From Symsagittifera roscoffensis (Eukaryota; Xenacoelomorpha; Acoela; Convolutidae): a stretch of 64,000 bases of DNA. The notes below the pieces were generated by a model that searched no databases, was not told the origin of the DNA, and saw only the letters and a program-made list of their open reading frames with translations. The stretch is taken from positions 66,993,374 to 67,057,373 of the forward strand of contig NC_087065.1 in NCBI RefSeq assembly GCF_963678635.1, written 5' to 3'. Each line of letters starts with the position of its first letter. Positions within the stretch are counted from its first letter, which is position 1. Shown here piece by piece: positions 20,155-32,181 of the stretch. Made by a program: the position numbers and the translations under genes.

Positions 20155-22392
20155 CAAATCACTACGTATCTAGAGCAAAGTTTAGAGTCCCATCGAGCTA
20201 TTAGTGCATAGTTTTTAAAGGACTAGTGTGGTATGTCTGATCAAGGTGATTGAACAAGGTCAAACAAGGTTTTTGAATCCTGACTGGTAATTTCAGATGA
20301 AAGTTACTGCAATGTATGCAGAGTCAACTAAGGTTAATTAATCGACAGAATGGTGCTTTTGCTAGTACTTTTGTTGCTTTTTTCGCACAATTACCAGAAA
20401 AAACTTTAATGCATTGCGTGTAGTGTATATAAAACAAAAAAATGTGCGCAGTATGTTTTCATGGCATATTTGAAACACTATTGCAGTATTTGCAAACTCC
20501 TGGTAAAATATCTGAAAAACTAGTGCAATAACTGAATCTTTTGAACTTTATTTGAAACAATAGTGTAATATCTTTGCTAAAAAGAATTAGAATGTCTGAT
20601 TAACTTATCAGAGCGAAAAGTTTTTATAAGGAGTGTATTTTGTTCGAACTTTTCCCATCTGTTTCATACCAGATAAGCAACAGTTTATGTTGCATCTCGA
20701 AGTTTGTTCACATCTCGACACTGCATGTCTCTAATTATAGACACAATTTATCGTTGCAATATATTACTGTTGCTTATCTGTTACTTCAAAATGCTCAATA
20801 TTTTTCATCAAAAAAAGTCCACTTAGTATAAAAGTCAGAAAGCAATGAATTGCATCCAAAGCAACTGAAAAATTGTTTTTTTCTCCTTTATCAAATGTTC
20901 ACTTTATACTGGAGTGTCAATGAAAACGCAGCACTACTTCTTTTGCTGTACCAAAAAAAACACTATAAGTCATTTTTAAGCTGTGAAGTTCTCATAGTTT
21001 CAAAAAGAACAAAAAACTAAACGAATTTTTTCACAAATTTTAATATAATATTTTAATTATCATCTTAACTTTGTAAAATAGCAGTGTAATATGGGTCTGA
21101 TAAGGCCAGTTTTCCTCATCTGCACTAAGTTTTGCATCGTAGTAAATTTTATCTCGAATAATCGGAAAAAAAATTGTTCATGCGACATGAAACATTCTCA
21201 GCGAGAAAATGGAAACAATCAGTGTGCAAACTTGATTAAGCTCAGACGTTTCTTGCTTTTTCACGCGGATTGAAAAACTTAATGCAGATGAGGAAAGCTG
21301 TTATTTTCAGATTTTGATTACACTGGTAAGTCGTTGAAAACAAATACCGATAGTTTCTTAGAAAGTAGCTCCGACCATCTTCTCTTGGTCTTTGTATGAA
21401 ATTTACTGAACTTCCAAGTAAATGCTGTCCAAAATGAACATTGAAAACAGGCAAATTAGAGAATAAAAACTTGAAATTATGTTGAATTTTGTCTACTGGT
21501 GTAACAAAAGATTTGATGTGTTTAGAGTGGAACACGATAAGAACATTCCAAATTTGGTCATTTTAATTTTTTGAAATTCTAAAACTAGGGGCAACAGTTT
21601 TTCTTGTCTTCAAAACTTACTTTTTGCGTACACGGAATGACAATATTCTATGCAAAAAGTTTTCAAATGAAAAACTGGAAAAATCTGAAAACTATTCGAT
21701 TGCTTTACTTGCTGTCTCCAGTTTGTAACAAAATAATTAAAAATTTAATAAAAAAATTCATCACTAGCGCACCTTGTTGCAGAGTTCTAGCTGGGTTGAG
21801 CAAAACTTGCTCTTCTAAGTCTTCTTGCAGGCTACACCATTTTAAAGATTCTTGTTTAGGCCAAAATACAGGTTGCTTTTTTGCACAACTTTCCTTAAAA
21901 CACAAAAATTTCTCTGCTAGATAACCATCATATAAATTAAAAATCCTATGTTTTAAGTAATTAAAATGGTTGAAAGGCAAGATATTATACGTTTCGATTT
22001 TTTTTTTGATTTTAAAAACATAGCTCAAACGAATATAAAGCGTTTTCATTTTCAGTAGTATAAATGGTGATTTTCTTGATGTCTTTGAATGACCTTCGAT
22101 GACAAATCAAACAACGTGATTCCGAGTGTATCTGTTCTTGTCAAATCCAAAAGTTCCGGAGGATTCCTAAATCACCGGTCCCAAAGAAATTGGTTAGTCG
22201 CAGTTTTCCATTTTGATTGAACCAGAGTGTAAAACCATCTGTTGAAATCAACTCATCTCATTTTGATGAGAGAAATGTTTATTTTGGAGTTGTTTGATTA
22301 TTTTCTAGTAAAAGTCACCAGTGCTTTTGCTATCAGTGAAAAACTATGGATTTAAACCTATACTGTTCTTCAGATACAAAAAAAAAAGAAAC
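20155..22392. other. Host DNA without a supported gene
   Basis: AT-rich. The only structure noted is a diverged direct repeat of about 350 bp, 21108-21465 against 23838-24165; each unit contains a GTAAGT that could be an old splice donor. Open frames here are short and look random. Confidence 0.5.
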
Positions 22393-22917
22393 CAGACTGC
22401 TCGTACCAGCTTGAAGCCCTGAATGTTCCGACTGCCTTTTAGGATCTATGGAACAGTAGAAACATTAAAAAAATAAAAAGTAATCAAAAAAATGAATATT
22501 TTTTTACAATTTGAGATTTTTTGTAAAAAATGTCCCCCACACGCCATATAAAGTACAAAAGGATAAATTTCGCTCCTTGTAACAAATCAATTTTGGCAAA
22601 TAAGCTTCATTAAACCAATTTGGAGCAATTTCTAAGACGGATTAGATCTCCGCTTACGCGTTAATAGCGCGAAATATATCGCGCGTTAATAGTCCCAAAT
22701 TGACAAAAATGGCACTCTTCAAACCCCCATAACCCTACGGAAAATAATAACGGCAAAGTATTTTTTCAAATTCAAGCTCAGGACAATAATACCTTTTGAA
22801 TGATTTTTCAATAGTTCCGTCAAAAATGGCTAGTTAAAAAGTCGAAATTTGTCTGAAGAAAAAAAACCCACTCCGAGCACAAATATTCCGTTTTTTTTCA
22901 GTACGATGGTCGGAACA
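22393..22917 (+). repeat. Hairpin-ended interspersed repeat, copy 1
   Basis: About 525 bp, directly followed by a second copy and matched again at 62865-63607. It starts with a block ending CTGAATGTTCCGAC, has an inner palindrome with CGCGTTAATAGCGCG, and ends with ATTCCG..GTCGGAA inverted repeats. No coding capacity. Confidence 0.75.
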
Positions 22918-22920
22918 ACA

Positions 22921-23366
22921 AGACTGCTCATATCAGGGCGAGACCCTGGATGTTCCGACAGCAGTAATAACATGAAAAAGAAAAAATCTAATAAAAGAAA
23001 ATGAATTTTTTTAAATTTGAGATTATTTGCGATTATGATCCCCCACACCCAATATCAAGTACAAAGTGATAGAGTTCGCTCCTAGTAACAAGTCAATTAT
23101 GGCAATTGATCTTCGTTCAACCATATTGAACAATTTCTAAGACGGATTAAATCTCCGCTTACGCGTTAATAGCGCAAAACGTATCGCGTGTTAATTGTCT
23201 CAAGATGACCAAGATGGCCAAAATGGCAATCTTTAAACCCCCATAACTTCACGAAAAAAGATCACAGTTGAAATATGTTTTCAAGTTTTAGCTCAGGTCA
23301 ACGATACCTGTTGTATGATATACGAAATTATGTCAAAATAGCTAGTTAAAAAGTCGAAATTTCGCA
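22921..23366 (+). repeat. Hairpin-ended interspersed repeat, copy 2
   Basis: Tandem to copy 1 and about 80-85 per cent alike by eye. Its start holds nested inverted repeats: GTCGGAACA pairs with TGTTCCGAC, and CAGGG with CCCTG inside. It lacks the far end of the unit. Confidence 0.75.
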
Positions 23367-24675
23367 AAAAAAGTAGTTGAAGGTAGAAAGTAAATAGTTC
23401 ATACAATTTGGCAAAAATGTAGGGAAAAACACTGCATACTGTGAAAACTAGCATTTTCAAACCTTCAAGAAAAGGGCAAGACTATTAAAAAAATTACTAT
23501 AATTTAAGTGTAGCTTTGATCATTTACTCGAAGGTCTATGTATCAAATTGTCTCAAACATCAAAATAAGCTACAAAAACAGGTATTTTAAGTAAGAACAG
23601 GCATTTTAGAGAGTAAATTCTGCAGTTGCATATCAATTAATTCACTAAATTAAGCGTAGATTCACGTTTTTTTTTCTCTACAATACCTGTTTTTAAGGAA
23701 GATTTTGGAAAAACTTCTCTGGAATGAAAAAAAAAAGTTACATAGACTACGAGCAAGCGATCAGAGCTATGCTCTATGAAGTTTTCAAAAATTTCGTCAA
23801 GGAATCATCATATTATTTTGGTTTTGAAAATGCGCGTTTTAACCATCTGCACTATGTTTTGCATCGAAGTGAACTCCTTCTCAAATAATAGGAGAAAGAA
23901 GCATGTTCAGCAATTTGAAACAATCTAAGCTCAAAATTGATTTTTAAGATAGACAAATGTGCTAAGCTCGGCTGTTTCTTGCAGTTTCACCCGTTTTCTG
24001 CTGATGATTAAAATGGAAGTTTTACATCCAGAAAAAACGGGTAAGTTCTTGAAAGCAAAAATTATTTTTTTTCAAAGAGGTTAGCTCTGGTCACTTCTTC
24101 TTGGGTCTTTGCAAAAGTTTTGATTAAATTCCCAGTGAACGTAGTCCAAAATCATCCTTGAAAAGGGGCTTAATTTTGTCCTCTAGTGCTTAAATTGAAC
24201 TATACCTTGTGAAATTGTATGTAGCCTCAAGTCAAGTCTTAAAGATGTGATGATACCATTAGAAAGCAGATGATTTTCACACACTCCCGCCATATAATTC
24301 TTGAAAAAAACTTTTTCGTGAGAAAAAATTAATGTTCATTTTTGTGCTAAGTTTTCCTCAGCAAGATAATTGAACTTTTCAGTTTATTGAGAATCAATAA
24401 AACCGATTTTTCTAATAGTTTTGTGCAGTTGAAAAACTTATTGAAGATTTTAACAATTTTCATTCTTCGACCCGTAACATAATTCTTAACTTGCATTTAA
24501 GTCGATTCAATTCTGCTCATGAGGAGAGGGAGTGACCAACAATTTGCGCTTGTTTCTTTTTCCTCTTAATGACTTCGACCTTTTGCTGTTCATTATGGTG
24601 TCTGCTTATGGTGAAGAAATAGTTTTTATTGACGATCGATCTAAACAGCTATCTAAAACGACGATCTAAAAATCT
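23367..24675. other. Host DNA without a supported gene
   Basis: AT-rich. Contains the right member (23838-24165) of the diverged repeat described for 21108-21465. No exon stands out. Confidence 0.45.
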
Positions 24676-25150
24676 ACCATGTTTGATCCATAAATTTAGT
24701 TTTTCTTTTCCAGATTTCTCATATTCATACCTGACACTAAACTCTGATGAAAATTGTCTGGATTCTCTGAGAACTTATAACTAGGTGGTGTGATAACTCA
24801 AGTAGGTTTTAATAAATTAGTTGTATAAAACTGGTTGTAACTTCAAACTGTAAATTTCGACAGTTCTCAAGAACGTCTTTTCTTTTTCTGGTGTTCAGCT
24901 TAACTTGCTGAGTTCCATACATCGTATGGTAAAACTAAACTTGCACTACTTCTCTTTTAGTTCGGGGCAAATGGCTTTGAAAACAGTGGTAAACATACTA
25001 TATATCTAGATAACATGAAAATTACTGCAAATGCAGCACCACATTCCCCCGAGGACAGAAAAATTTTATCAATTTTGATATAAAATTATATAAAACAAAA
25101 GAGTACTAATACTCAGCTCAATAAGTTTTGAATGAAATATGTTTTTCCCT
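24676..25150 (+). repeat. Local 480-bp duplication, unit 1
   Basis: Matches 25872-26330 at roughly 85 per cent by eye. It carries an exon-like stretch: after CTCTTTTAG, a frame beginning FGANGFENSG and ending near SPEDRKIL is open for about 40 codons. The second unit has the same stretch with a one-base deletion. Confidence 0.6.
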
Positions 25151-25871
25151 AGCTTTAGTACTCGGGTTCATTGTCCCCAGCTTCATTTTCCCAGTATTCG
25201 GTGAAACTGAACTAGTCTTTTGGAAAGCACCAGGCTAGCTTCGCCAAGTTCAGTTTTTTGAGAAATAATTATGAAAAAAAATGCTTTCAATTTGAAGCTG
25301 AAAATTTTGGGTACCAATATTTCGCATATCTCAAGGCAAGGTAAATGAGCTGTCTTATACCATACCTTCAATATTTGAAGCAGACATCCCTGATGATGTA
25401 CAGTCAGCAACTCTTGATTTGAATTGTTCAATTCCTACTCTTGATACCAAAAAACTATTGACTACGTCATTCGCATTTATTACCTGAGATTTATGCACCC
25501 TGGCTCCATCGTGTATGAAGTATGTTTATGCCTAGGAACCTTTGGGTCGACAATGAATCTTCATAAGTTCATCAAAACATACACTCAGAAAAAGGTTCTG
25601 CTGCTAAATTAGCAAAAATTACAAGCTCTTTTGAAACGGAGATTGTCTGTTTTTGTAGACTGAAATTGTTTTTACATCAATTTAAATTTTCAATCCTTCT
25701 AAGTACACATTCTTGATTCTCTATGTATGAGTCCTTGTCAATGGCATCGACGGAAAAATGATCTTAAGTTTATTCTTCCCAAAAGTTTTCTAGTGCACCA
25801 CTGATAACATCTGCGTTTTTTCAAGTTTTTTTTTTCATTTTTCATTTTACATAGCAAAACGGCTAGATCCA

Positions 25872-26330
25872 CCAAGTTTGATGCATAAATTTAATTTTTG
25901 TTTTTCAAATTTCTCTTGTTCATACTTGACTCTAAACTCTAATGAAAACTGTCTGGATTTTTTTTTGAATTTATAACAAGGTGTGATAACTCAAGGAAGT
26001 TCTAACAACTCCGTTGTATAAAACTAGTGATAACTTCAAACGGTGATTTTAGACTGTTCTTATGGACTTCTTTTTCTAGTGCTCAGATTAACTGAGTTTC
26101 ATACATCGTTTGATATAACAAAACTTGCATTCCTCTATTTTAGTTCGGGGCAAAAGGCTTTGAAATTGGTGGTAAACAATATATATCTAGATAACATAAA
26201 GATCACTGCAACCGCAGTACCACATTCGCCTGAGGACAGAAAATTGTATCAACTTTACTATAAAATTTTATAAAACATTTGAGTATAAATACTCAGTTCA
26301 AAAAGTGTTGTATGAAATATGTTTGTCCAC
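25872..26330 (+). repeat. Local 480-bp duplication, unit 2
   Basis: Second unit of the duplication at 24676-25150. The exon-like stretch after CTATTTTAG is frameshifted, so if it was ever coding this unit is a relic. Confidence 0.6.
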
Positions 26331-26372
26331 AGACTTAAGACTTGTTCTGATTCTCCCTGGGGTCATCCAATT

Positions 26373-26667
26373 CTAATGGCACTCGCCATGCTGCTTTCTA
26401 CGTAGTCGAACTTTCGCTGCGATCGTAGCCGAATTTCCCCTGAAAAGATGGTTTTCCGACAGGACGAGACGCGTGTCCATGGGTTTGCCCATTCTCGTTT
26501 TGATTGAAGCTCGTTTCATCCGGTATGCTGCGAATGCCACTTCGTTCAGGCCAGTGATATCTTTGTCTGAGCTAATCGTTCTTACTGAATGTTTAATTGC
26601 GTCACCAAACATTTTTTGTCCCTTGATTTGCTCGATCGCTGCGTCACACTTGTCTCCCTGCTGCGTC
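26373..26667 (-). CDS. Possible terminal exon of an unrecognised host gene
   Basis: On the minus strand CATTTCAG at about 26668 could be an acceptor, followed by about 97 codons to a stop at 26373. The piece is richer in GC and CpG than its surroundings and has the balanced composition of real protein, including NEVAFAAYRMKRASIKTRMG. No homology is recognised. It could be the 3' exon of a gene spanning 28421-26373, or a degraded retrogene or non-LTR ORF. Confidence 0.3.
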
Positions 26668-26747
26668 CTACTGAAATGATTCGTCAGAAAAAGCGGGGAA
26701 TTTCATATCATCCCGACTCTGTATCTTTGGATGTCACTACCGCTTAG

Positions 26748-27080
26748 CTATTTTAAAGTTTTTTCTCGAGCGATCTCTTGCTCACTTGGTTGCTGATGTT
26801 GCAGCGTCTCTCCTTCTGAACCACTGTCTAAGTGTAGTTCTATTGCTTTTGTCTTTTGTTTTTGTTTTGGTTCCTTCATCGAGCTGTTGTTATTGTCCTT
26901 TGGGCCTCCGTTTGAATCACCTACTTCGACCGCCTGAGATGACACTTTAGCCTCAGCGATGTCTATTTTCCTGTATATGGACCCGGATGCTGTTTTCGCA
27001 GTTGAAGGTGTTTTTGAAATAACCCTACTTATAGTGTGGTTATTAGAGCTTTCCCATTTTTCCTATTTTGTCCCTTCTAA
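26748..27080 (-). CDS. Possible exon, Ser/Lys-rich unrecognised protein
   Basis: Open on the minus strand for about 110 codons from an AG after an in-frame stop near 27083. It includes VISKTPSTAKTASGSIYRK, then an Asn/Ser/Lys-rich linker and an acidic patch. Composition suggests a nuclear or disordered protein. No start or donor site is clear. Confidence 0.28.
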
Positions 27081-27375
27081 GCCGTTTCCGGGAAAGGTTT
27101 ACAATTAGCGGCTCTGGTTTACCTTTATAAAACCGCTTTCCCACGAACACAACATTTCTTTTCGTAGCTCCGGATTGATCGAGCTCGTCTCGTCAACTGT
27201 TCTGCGAATGTCACAGCCTGACGCATCTCACCTCTCCGTGTTCCACTTAGCATTCGGTTCGAGCAGATTATTTAATTTGCGCGCGTGTTCCCTGCTTTTA
27301 ATGTGCGCGCGTTCCCTGATTACAATTGCTGTTTGAACACCGGACTGAATTCCCGACTGTTCTGGCCTGTTGTAA

Positions 27376-28009
27376 TTATAATGACAGTTTCGCAAGACTG
27401 GTCAATACTTCTCTAGAGCTGTGATGCCTTGAGGGTGGATCTCTCTGGATGCTGCATCGGAAATTCTGCCTGGCGGTTCCTTCCTTCTTGGACTGGGGTG
27501 CTCTTCTCGTAGATATTTGGGTGTTCGAGCCCGTTGTTGAGGAAGATGGAAGTATGGTCACTTCTGCTTGGGTTTTGGGTCCACTTCTCCTACCTTTGAC
27601 TGTTTATGCGCCTGCTAGGAAGTTTTTCTCGAAAAAAGTGAGGTGATGTTCCCCTCATATTCCCAGGAGTTTGAAAAGGCAAGGTCAAAATTTCTCGCGG
27701 TTTTCCGTTTGCTTATTTAATGGTTGACTCTGAAGTGCCAATTATTTTGTCTCTAACTTAGCGATAGTGAGTTTCTCCGTTTTTTGTCCAGTATTTTTTG
27801 AAAAATATATAAATTTTTTTGATGGTACTGTCAATGCATGGCGTTTGAGAGATAAGCTTTTCTTGGCCTGTGAGCTGGAAGTATCTGACTCGTGTCTGGC
27901 CTTGTTCTTGTTTTCAATCAATGAGTTCGAATATCCGTCCTCCACTCTATCATCCGCTGCCCAGTCCTTTGCTCTGGAGTCTGATATAATCAATTTGCCT
28001 CGACCTTAA
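27376..28009 (-). CDS. Possible exons, Ser/Lys-rich segments (joining unclear)
   Basis: Two minus-strand open segments, about 28009-27742 and 27561-27376. The first reads DSRAKDWAADDRVEDGYSN followed by a Ser/Lys-rich stretch and looks coding. The second is Ser/Arg/Thr-rich and weaker. They may belong with the neighbouring open segments on the same strand. Function unknown. Confidence 0.2.
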
Positions 28010-28154
28010 CAGTGTTTTTGGTTGTTACCAGGAGGTGATTTCCAAAGAGTCTTCGATTTTTGTTTGTAGTGTTTATCAATTGGAGTGCAGTTGACTGTTT
28101 GTTGAGCCGTTCTCCTTAAGTTCCGAATGTTCGTTTACCGAGGTTTTAGGAGAT

Positions 28155-28421
28155 TCAGAAGACTTTATGAGCAGTTTTTTTTATGTGAACTAAATTTTCG
28201 ACCAATTCACTGTACCGATGGTCCTCGACTGCACAGAGGAGGATATTAAAAAGATTCAAATCACAGAACGTTTCAAAGTCTTGGCTAGTAAAGCAGGTAG
28301 CGTGATATACGTAGGCCGGCACACGTATTCGGCAAGATTTATCCCAAAAACCGCTAAATGAGATATCCAATACTGCTTTTCTGGCTGCGAACAGCACTAT
28401 AAGCTGGTTTTTTATGTACAA
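28155..28421 (-). CDS. Possible 5' exon of the minus-strand gene-like cluster
   Basis: Open for 88 codons with Trp, Cys and Tyr spread as in a folded protein (SFSGFWDKSCRIRVPAYVYH). It lies at the upstream end of a 2-kb run of coding-like minus-strand segments. I do not recognise it. Confidence 0.25.
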   Translation of the reverse strand: MYIKNQLIVLFAARKAVLDISFSGFWDKSCRIRVPAYVYHATCFTSQDFETFCDLNLFNILLCAVEDHRYSELVENLVHIKKTAHKVF

Positions 28422-28429
28422 AAGTCCAT

Positions 28430-29826
28430 TAGTCCGTTTGAAGAGTAAGATTTTGGTATTAGATAATCAATCAGTATCCAGTGGTTTGTTCATGTAATTT
28501 CAGGGAATCTTTATAATTCTGTGCCAGAGTAAGTTGTTTGGTTTCCGAAATTTGATTAATGAAGAAAACATGAACGCTTTAGGGACTCAGAAGTACTAAA
28601 ATTTGAATTTTTTGTGACATTCATGATTATAATGAATTTTTTTTTCTAAAAACTTTGATTTTGATTGATAAAAGAAATGAAAAAAAAACAAGTGAAAATA
28701 ATTTTGAAAAAGTGACATCTGAAAAAAAATGGATAGGAAAACAATTTGATGATGAAATTCAGAGCGATTATATTTGAATTAAAAACTTTTAAACCGAAAC
28801 TAATAGTTTGTAATGATGCGCTATTAAATTTATTGCGTAGTTTGCCTTATTGAAAAGTGCCGATTTATGGCCAATCAGATTCTTGCTATTTACAGAGTAG
28901 ATATATTCATCCAAAAACTGAAGATTACATTTTTCATCCTATTCGCTCTTGCCACGACGAACTCTTTGTCAAATTGAAAATTTGATGTGAGATTTCCCAA
29001 GGGAATTTTTAAATTGACGTCGTTAAAGCCCATAACTTTTCGCAACACATGTTTATTTGTAAAATTGAATGGTAGTAGTCTGTTTCCCTAACGCGTTTGT
29101 CTGCGAAAGTAAAAACACCTACTCGGTTTGAAGAGTGAGATTTCGGTATTAGTTAATGAAACATTACCCAGCGGTTTTTTCAGGTAACTTTAGGGAATCA
29201 TTATAATTCTGTGCCATAGTTAGTTGTTTGGTTTCCGGAATTTGATGAATGAAGAAAACATGAATGCTTGAGGGATTCAGATTAACTACAATTTGAGTTT
29301 TTTTTATATAATGACTTTTAACTTATTTTATTATATTGACTTTGACTGTTTCTATGAACTATATTTCTAAAAATTTTGATTTTGATTGATAAAAAAAATG
29401 AAAAAAAAAACAAGAGAAAGTAATTTTGAAAAAAAGACAATTGAAAAAAATGCATAGAAAAATAATTTGAGAATAAAGTTCAGAACGGTTCTATTTTGAA
29501 TTAAAAACTTTTAAACTGAAACTAATAGTTTGTAATCATGCGCTAATAAATTTATTGTGTAGTTTGCGGTATCGAAAAGTGCCGATTTATGGCCAATCAG
29601 ATTCTTGCTATTTACAGAGTAGATATTTTCGTCCAAAGGTCCGGAAATTACATTTTTTATCTTATTCGCTATTCCCACGACGAACTTTTTATTTGAGTTT
29701 GAAAATTTGATGTGAGTTTTCCCATGGGAATTTTTAAAATGATGTCGTTAAAGCCCATAATTTTTTCCAACACCTGTTTGTCTGTAAAATTGAATGGTAG
29801 TAGTGTGCTTTCCTAACGCGTTTGTC
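28430..29826. repeat. Tandem duplication of a ~695-bp unit
   Basis: 28430-29115 and 29125-29826 align along their whole length; both end near CCTAACGCGTTTGTCTGC. No coding capacity in either. It flanks the minus-strand coding-like cluster. Confidence 0.75.
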
Positions 29827-31200
29827 TGCAATGATATATTTTTCCTGAGTTCAAAAAAATATGATTTAGAACTTAACCCCATCCAAATGTAGGCTTGAAT
29901 AATTAGAGTTAAGATGTTTTATTCAGTTTTTTGACGACTGTTATTGATTATTTTTGCCAACTTTTGGTGCTTAGAAGAATATCAGTTGAGTATATTGTCA
30001 TGTTTTTGAACATTTGTAATCTATTATAATCGATTATCAATGATAATCGTTCCTGAAAAAAAAATCTTTTAAAAGCGATTATTATCTTCTTTTTTGCCAA
30101 AAAATTGTCAGGCTTCAAAAATAAGTAGTTTTATTTTGTATTTCAACAATGCTGTCAAAAACTAAATCTCTAAATGTGTTTTCTCTTGTCATCTCTTGGC
30201 TTAAACGAATACACTTGTTTACATCAAAACAGAAATTTCATGGACATCTCCTCAATAAACGAAATAATTCATAACTCCTGCCATAAGTCAAAAACGATTG
30301 TGAAAAAAAATCATCAAATTAAAGCAATATACACAATATTTGGTGCACGAAAAAGCTAAACGAAAGGCAAGAAGAACAACATTTATTTGAAAAAAAAAAA
30401 AGACTGAAAAAAAATTCGTTAAAATTTGAAAACTGTTAATTTTTCTTCAATTTTTACATAAGCCTAATTTTTTGAAAAAGTACAATTAAAAAGTAAACTA
30501 AACACAAGGTCAAATACAAAATTTGCAACAAAACATTCAAATTTGATATTAATAATTTAAAATCTTTACCAATGGATGCATATCAACAAATTTAGAAAAT
30601 GGTAGGAAAATAATCTTTTACATTTTGTATCGAAAACAGATGGAACAATAATTGACTATAATGGATTAAAATGTTCAATAATTGAAAAAAAATTGTTATA
30701 AAAAAAGAGATTTTTATCTATTATTAATTAGTATTAGAGTTTTTTTCTGAGTTTTGAAAGCTGAAATCATTATACAGTCAATTGTTAACAATTGAAACTG
30801 GATGCGGGTAGCAGAATGAAATCGGGGCTGTTTTGTAATTGACTGTTTTGAATTGAACTGTTGTGTATTTACTCCAAAAATTGATTGGTTTTCATCTTCA
30901 CATTTATTGCAAAAACTATGAAACTACAATATTTCAAATCTACTGCTAAGCCTTTTGTTATTTTTTCGCATATTTGGTCAGTGGTGATTTGAGTAGCAGG
31001 CAAAGTGACTAAAATCTGTGTCTCAGTCAAGAGGTCGGTGGTTTGATGTAAACAATAACTCACGCTCAATATTTGAGAGAAGGAAATATTTACCAGTCCT
31101 AAGAAAACGTGAAAAAGTGTAATCAGGGGAAAAAGTAAAGAGGGAAAAAAGTTTCTTCATTGATTCTTTGTTCGCTAATAAACGGTCTTTCTGTAAGAGT
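29827..31200. other. AT-rich host DNA without a supported gene
   Basis: Long poly(A)/poly(T) runs and short random frames. I see no gene, RNA or repeat that I can support, apart from small AT palindromes near 30030. Confidence 0.5.
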
Positions 31201-31211
31201 GAAGAACGTAG

Positions 31212-31305
31212 TGAAGGCTCTTATATAGGTCTTGGTGATATCTTTCGTTCTTTCTCATAAAGTTTTATTTGATAAGGTTATCGTGAATAGGATAACTTGA
31301 TAAGA
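31212..31305 (+). promoter_or_regulatory. Possible promoter of the claudin-like gene (TATA and GATA motifs)
   Basis: Upstream of the first coding exon lie TTATATAGG near 31214 and a cluster of GATA motifs: TGATAAGG at 31270, a facing TTATC at 31279, GGATAAC at 31290 and TTGATAAG at 31298. A TTTCAG just before the ATG also allows a 5' untranslated exon, so this may instead be intronic. Confidence 0.3.
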
Positions 31306-31377
31306 TTCTGCACGAATCTTGCTCTTCTTTCTTACAAGGTAGTCTTCGTTAACTGAGGATGAAAGATTTCAGCTGAT

Positions 31378-31583
31378 ATGTGTCAGACGGGCATTATAAT
31401 AACTGTGGGTCTGGTGATGACTGACCTTGTGGTGCTGTTCATGCTGTTTGGCTTGTGGGACCCCATCTACTTCATAGACGGAAACTCCAAAGTGCACACC
31501 CAACTCAAGTACGACATTTGGAAGATATGTGTGGAGGCGAAATACGACCACGGATGTGCCAAGTTCAACGGTCGGTCAGATAA
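31378..31583 (+). CDS. Claudin/PMP22-like four-transmembrane protein, exon 1
   Basis: Starts at ATG 31378. Residues about 5-26 form the first membrane segment (VGLVMTDLVVLFMLFGLW), followed by an extracellular loop with W-x2-C-x7-C, close to the W..C..C signature of claudin/PMP22 family first loops. The donor could be at 31583 (GATAA|GTTTC) or 31574 (CG|GTCAGA); both leave phase 2, which fits exon 2. Family members act in cell contacts, membrane trafficking or as channel subunits. Which applies here cannot be told. Confidence 0.55.
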
Positions 31584-32181
31584 GTTTCACTCTTAAGTCA
31601 AAAATAATCATTGAAATAGGATTTTTTGGTGAAGTATCTTATGCAATCTTATCAAATCTTATGTAATTTCATGCAAGGCGGGTATATGGGGGGGGGCGAA
31701 CGCCCTCTCCTCAGGGACTCGCCATCCTGCCGACCCAAAGGGTCCCCCATTTGTACTATTTTGAGATATCCCTTTTTGGTGACGAACCCGAAAAATGTTC
31801 TAAACCCGCCTTCGGCGCCAATATATACTAATTTTGAGGTGGAGCGCGCCAAAATAACGCGATTGTTGGTTAAAATTTTCCAAGAAAAGCCTTAAAACTC
31901 TTTTTTAAACTTTTGCCTGCGGCGCAGGAATTTTGATCAAAATAGGGTCTTTATAGTGATATAAGAGCTCGGAAAATCAATTTGGTCGACCTATTTTTCT
32001 TGAAATTTTTTGAAGATCCGCTCCCTCTCGAGAAAATCCTAGATCCGCCCCTTACCATCACAAATACCTCTATTTTTGTTACAACTTCGACAGAAGCCGT
32101 GATCCCTAAGAAACTCAATACATTTTTGGCCATTTTTTTGTTTTCTATAACAAACCTAAAATTGTAATCCCTATTTTATAG
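31584..32181 (+). other. Intron 1 of the claudin-like gene, with repeat insertions
   Basis: Holds a GC-rich insert at about 31675-31865 and, at about 31970-32065, a repeat reading CTCGAGAAAATCCTAGATCCGC that recurs at 60105-60130. On the minus strand that repeat translates to RGGSRIFSRGSG, a product I recognise as a typical spurious translation of widespread transposon ends. It ends in CTATTTTATAG. Confidence 0.5.

Noticed and set aside
28430-29826. CRISPR-like or tRNA features in the repeats
   Set aside because: Unit size, lack of short regular repeats and the eukaryotic context exclude CRISPR; no cloverleaf or T-arm consensus was found.
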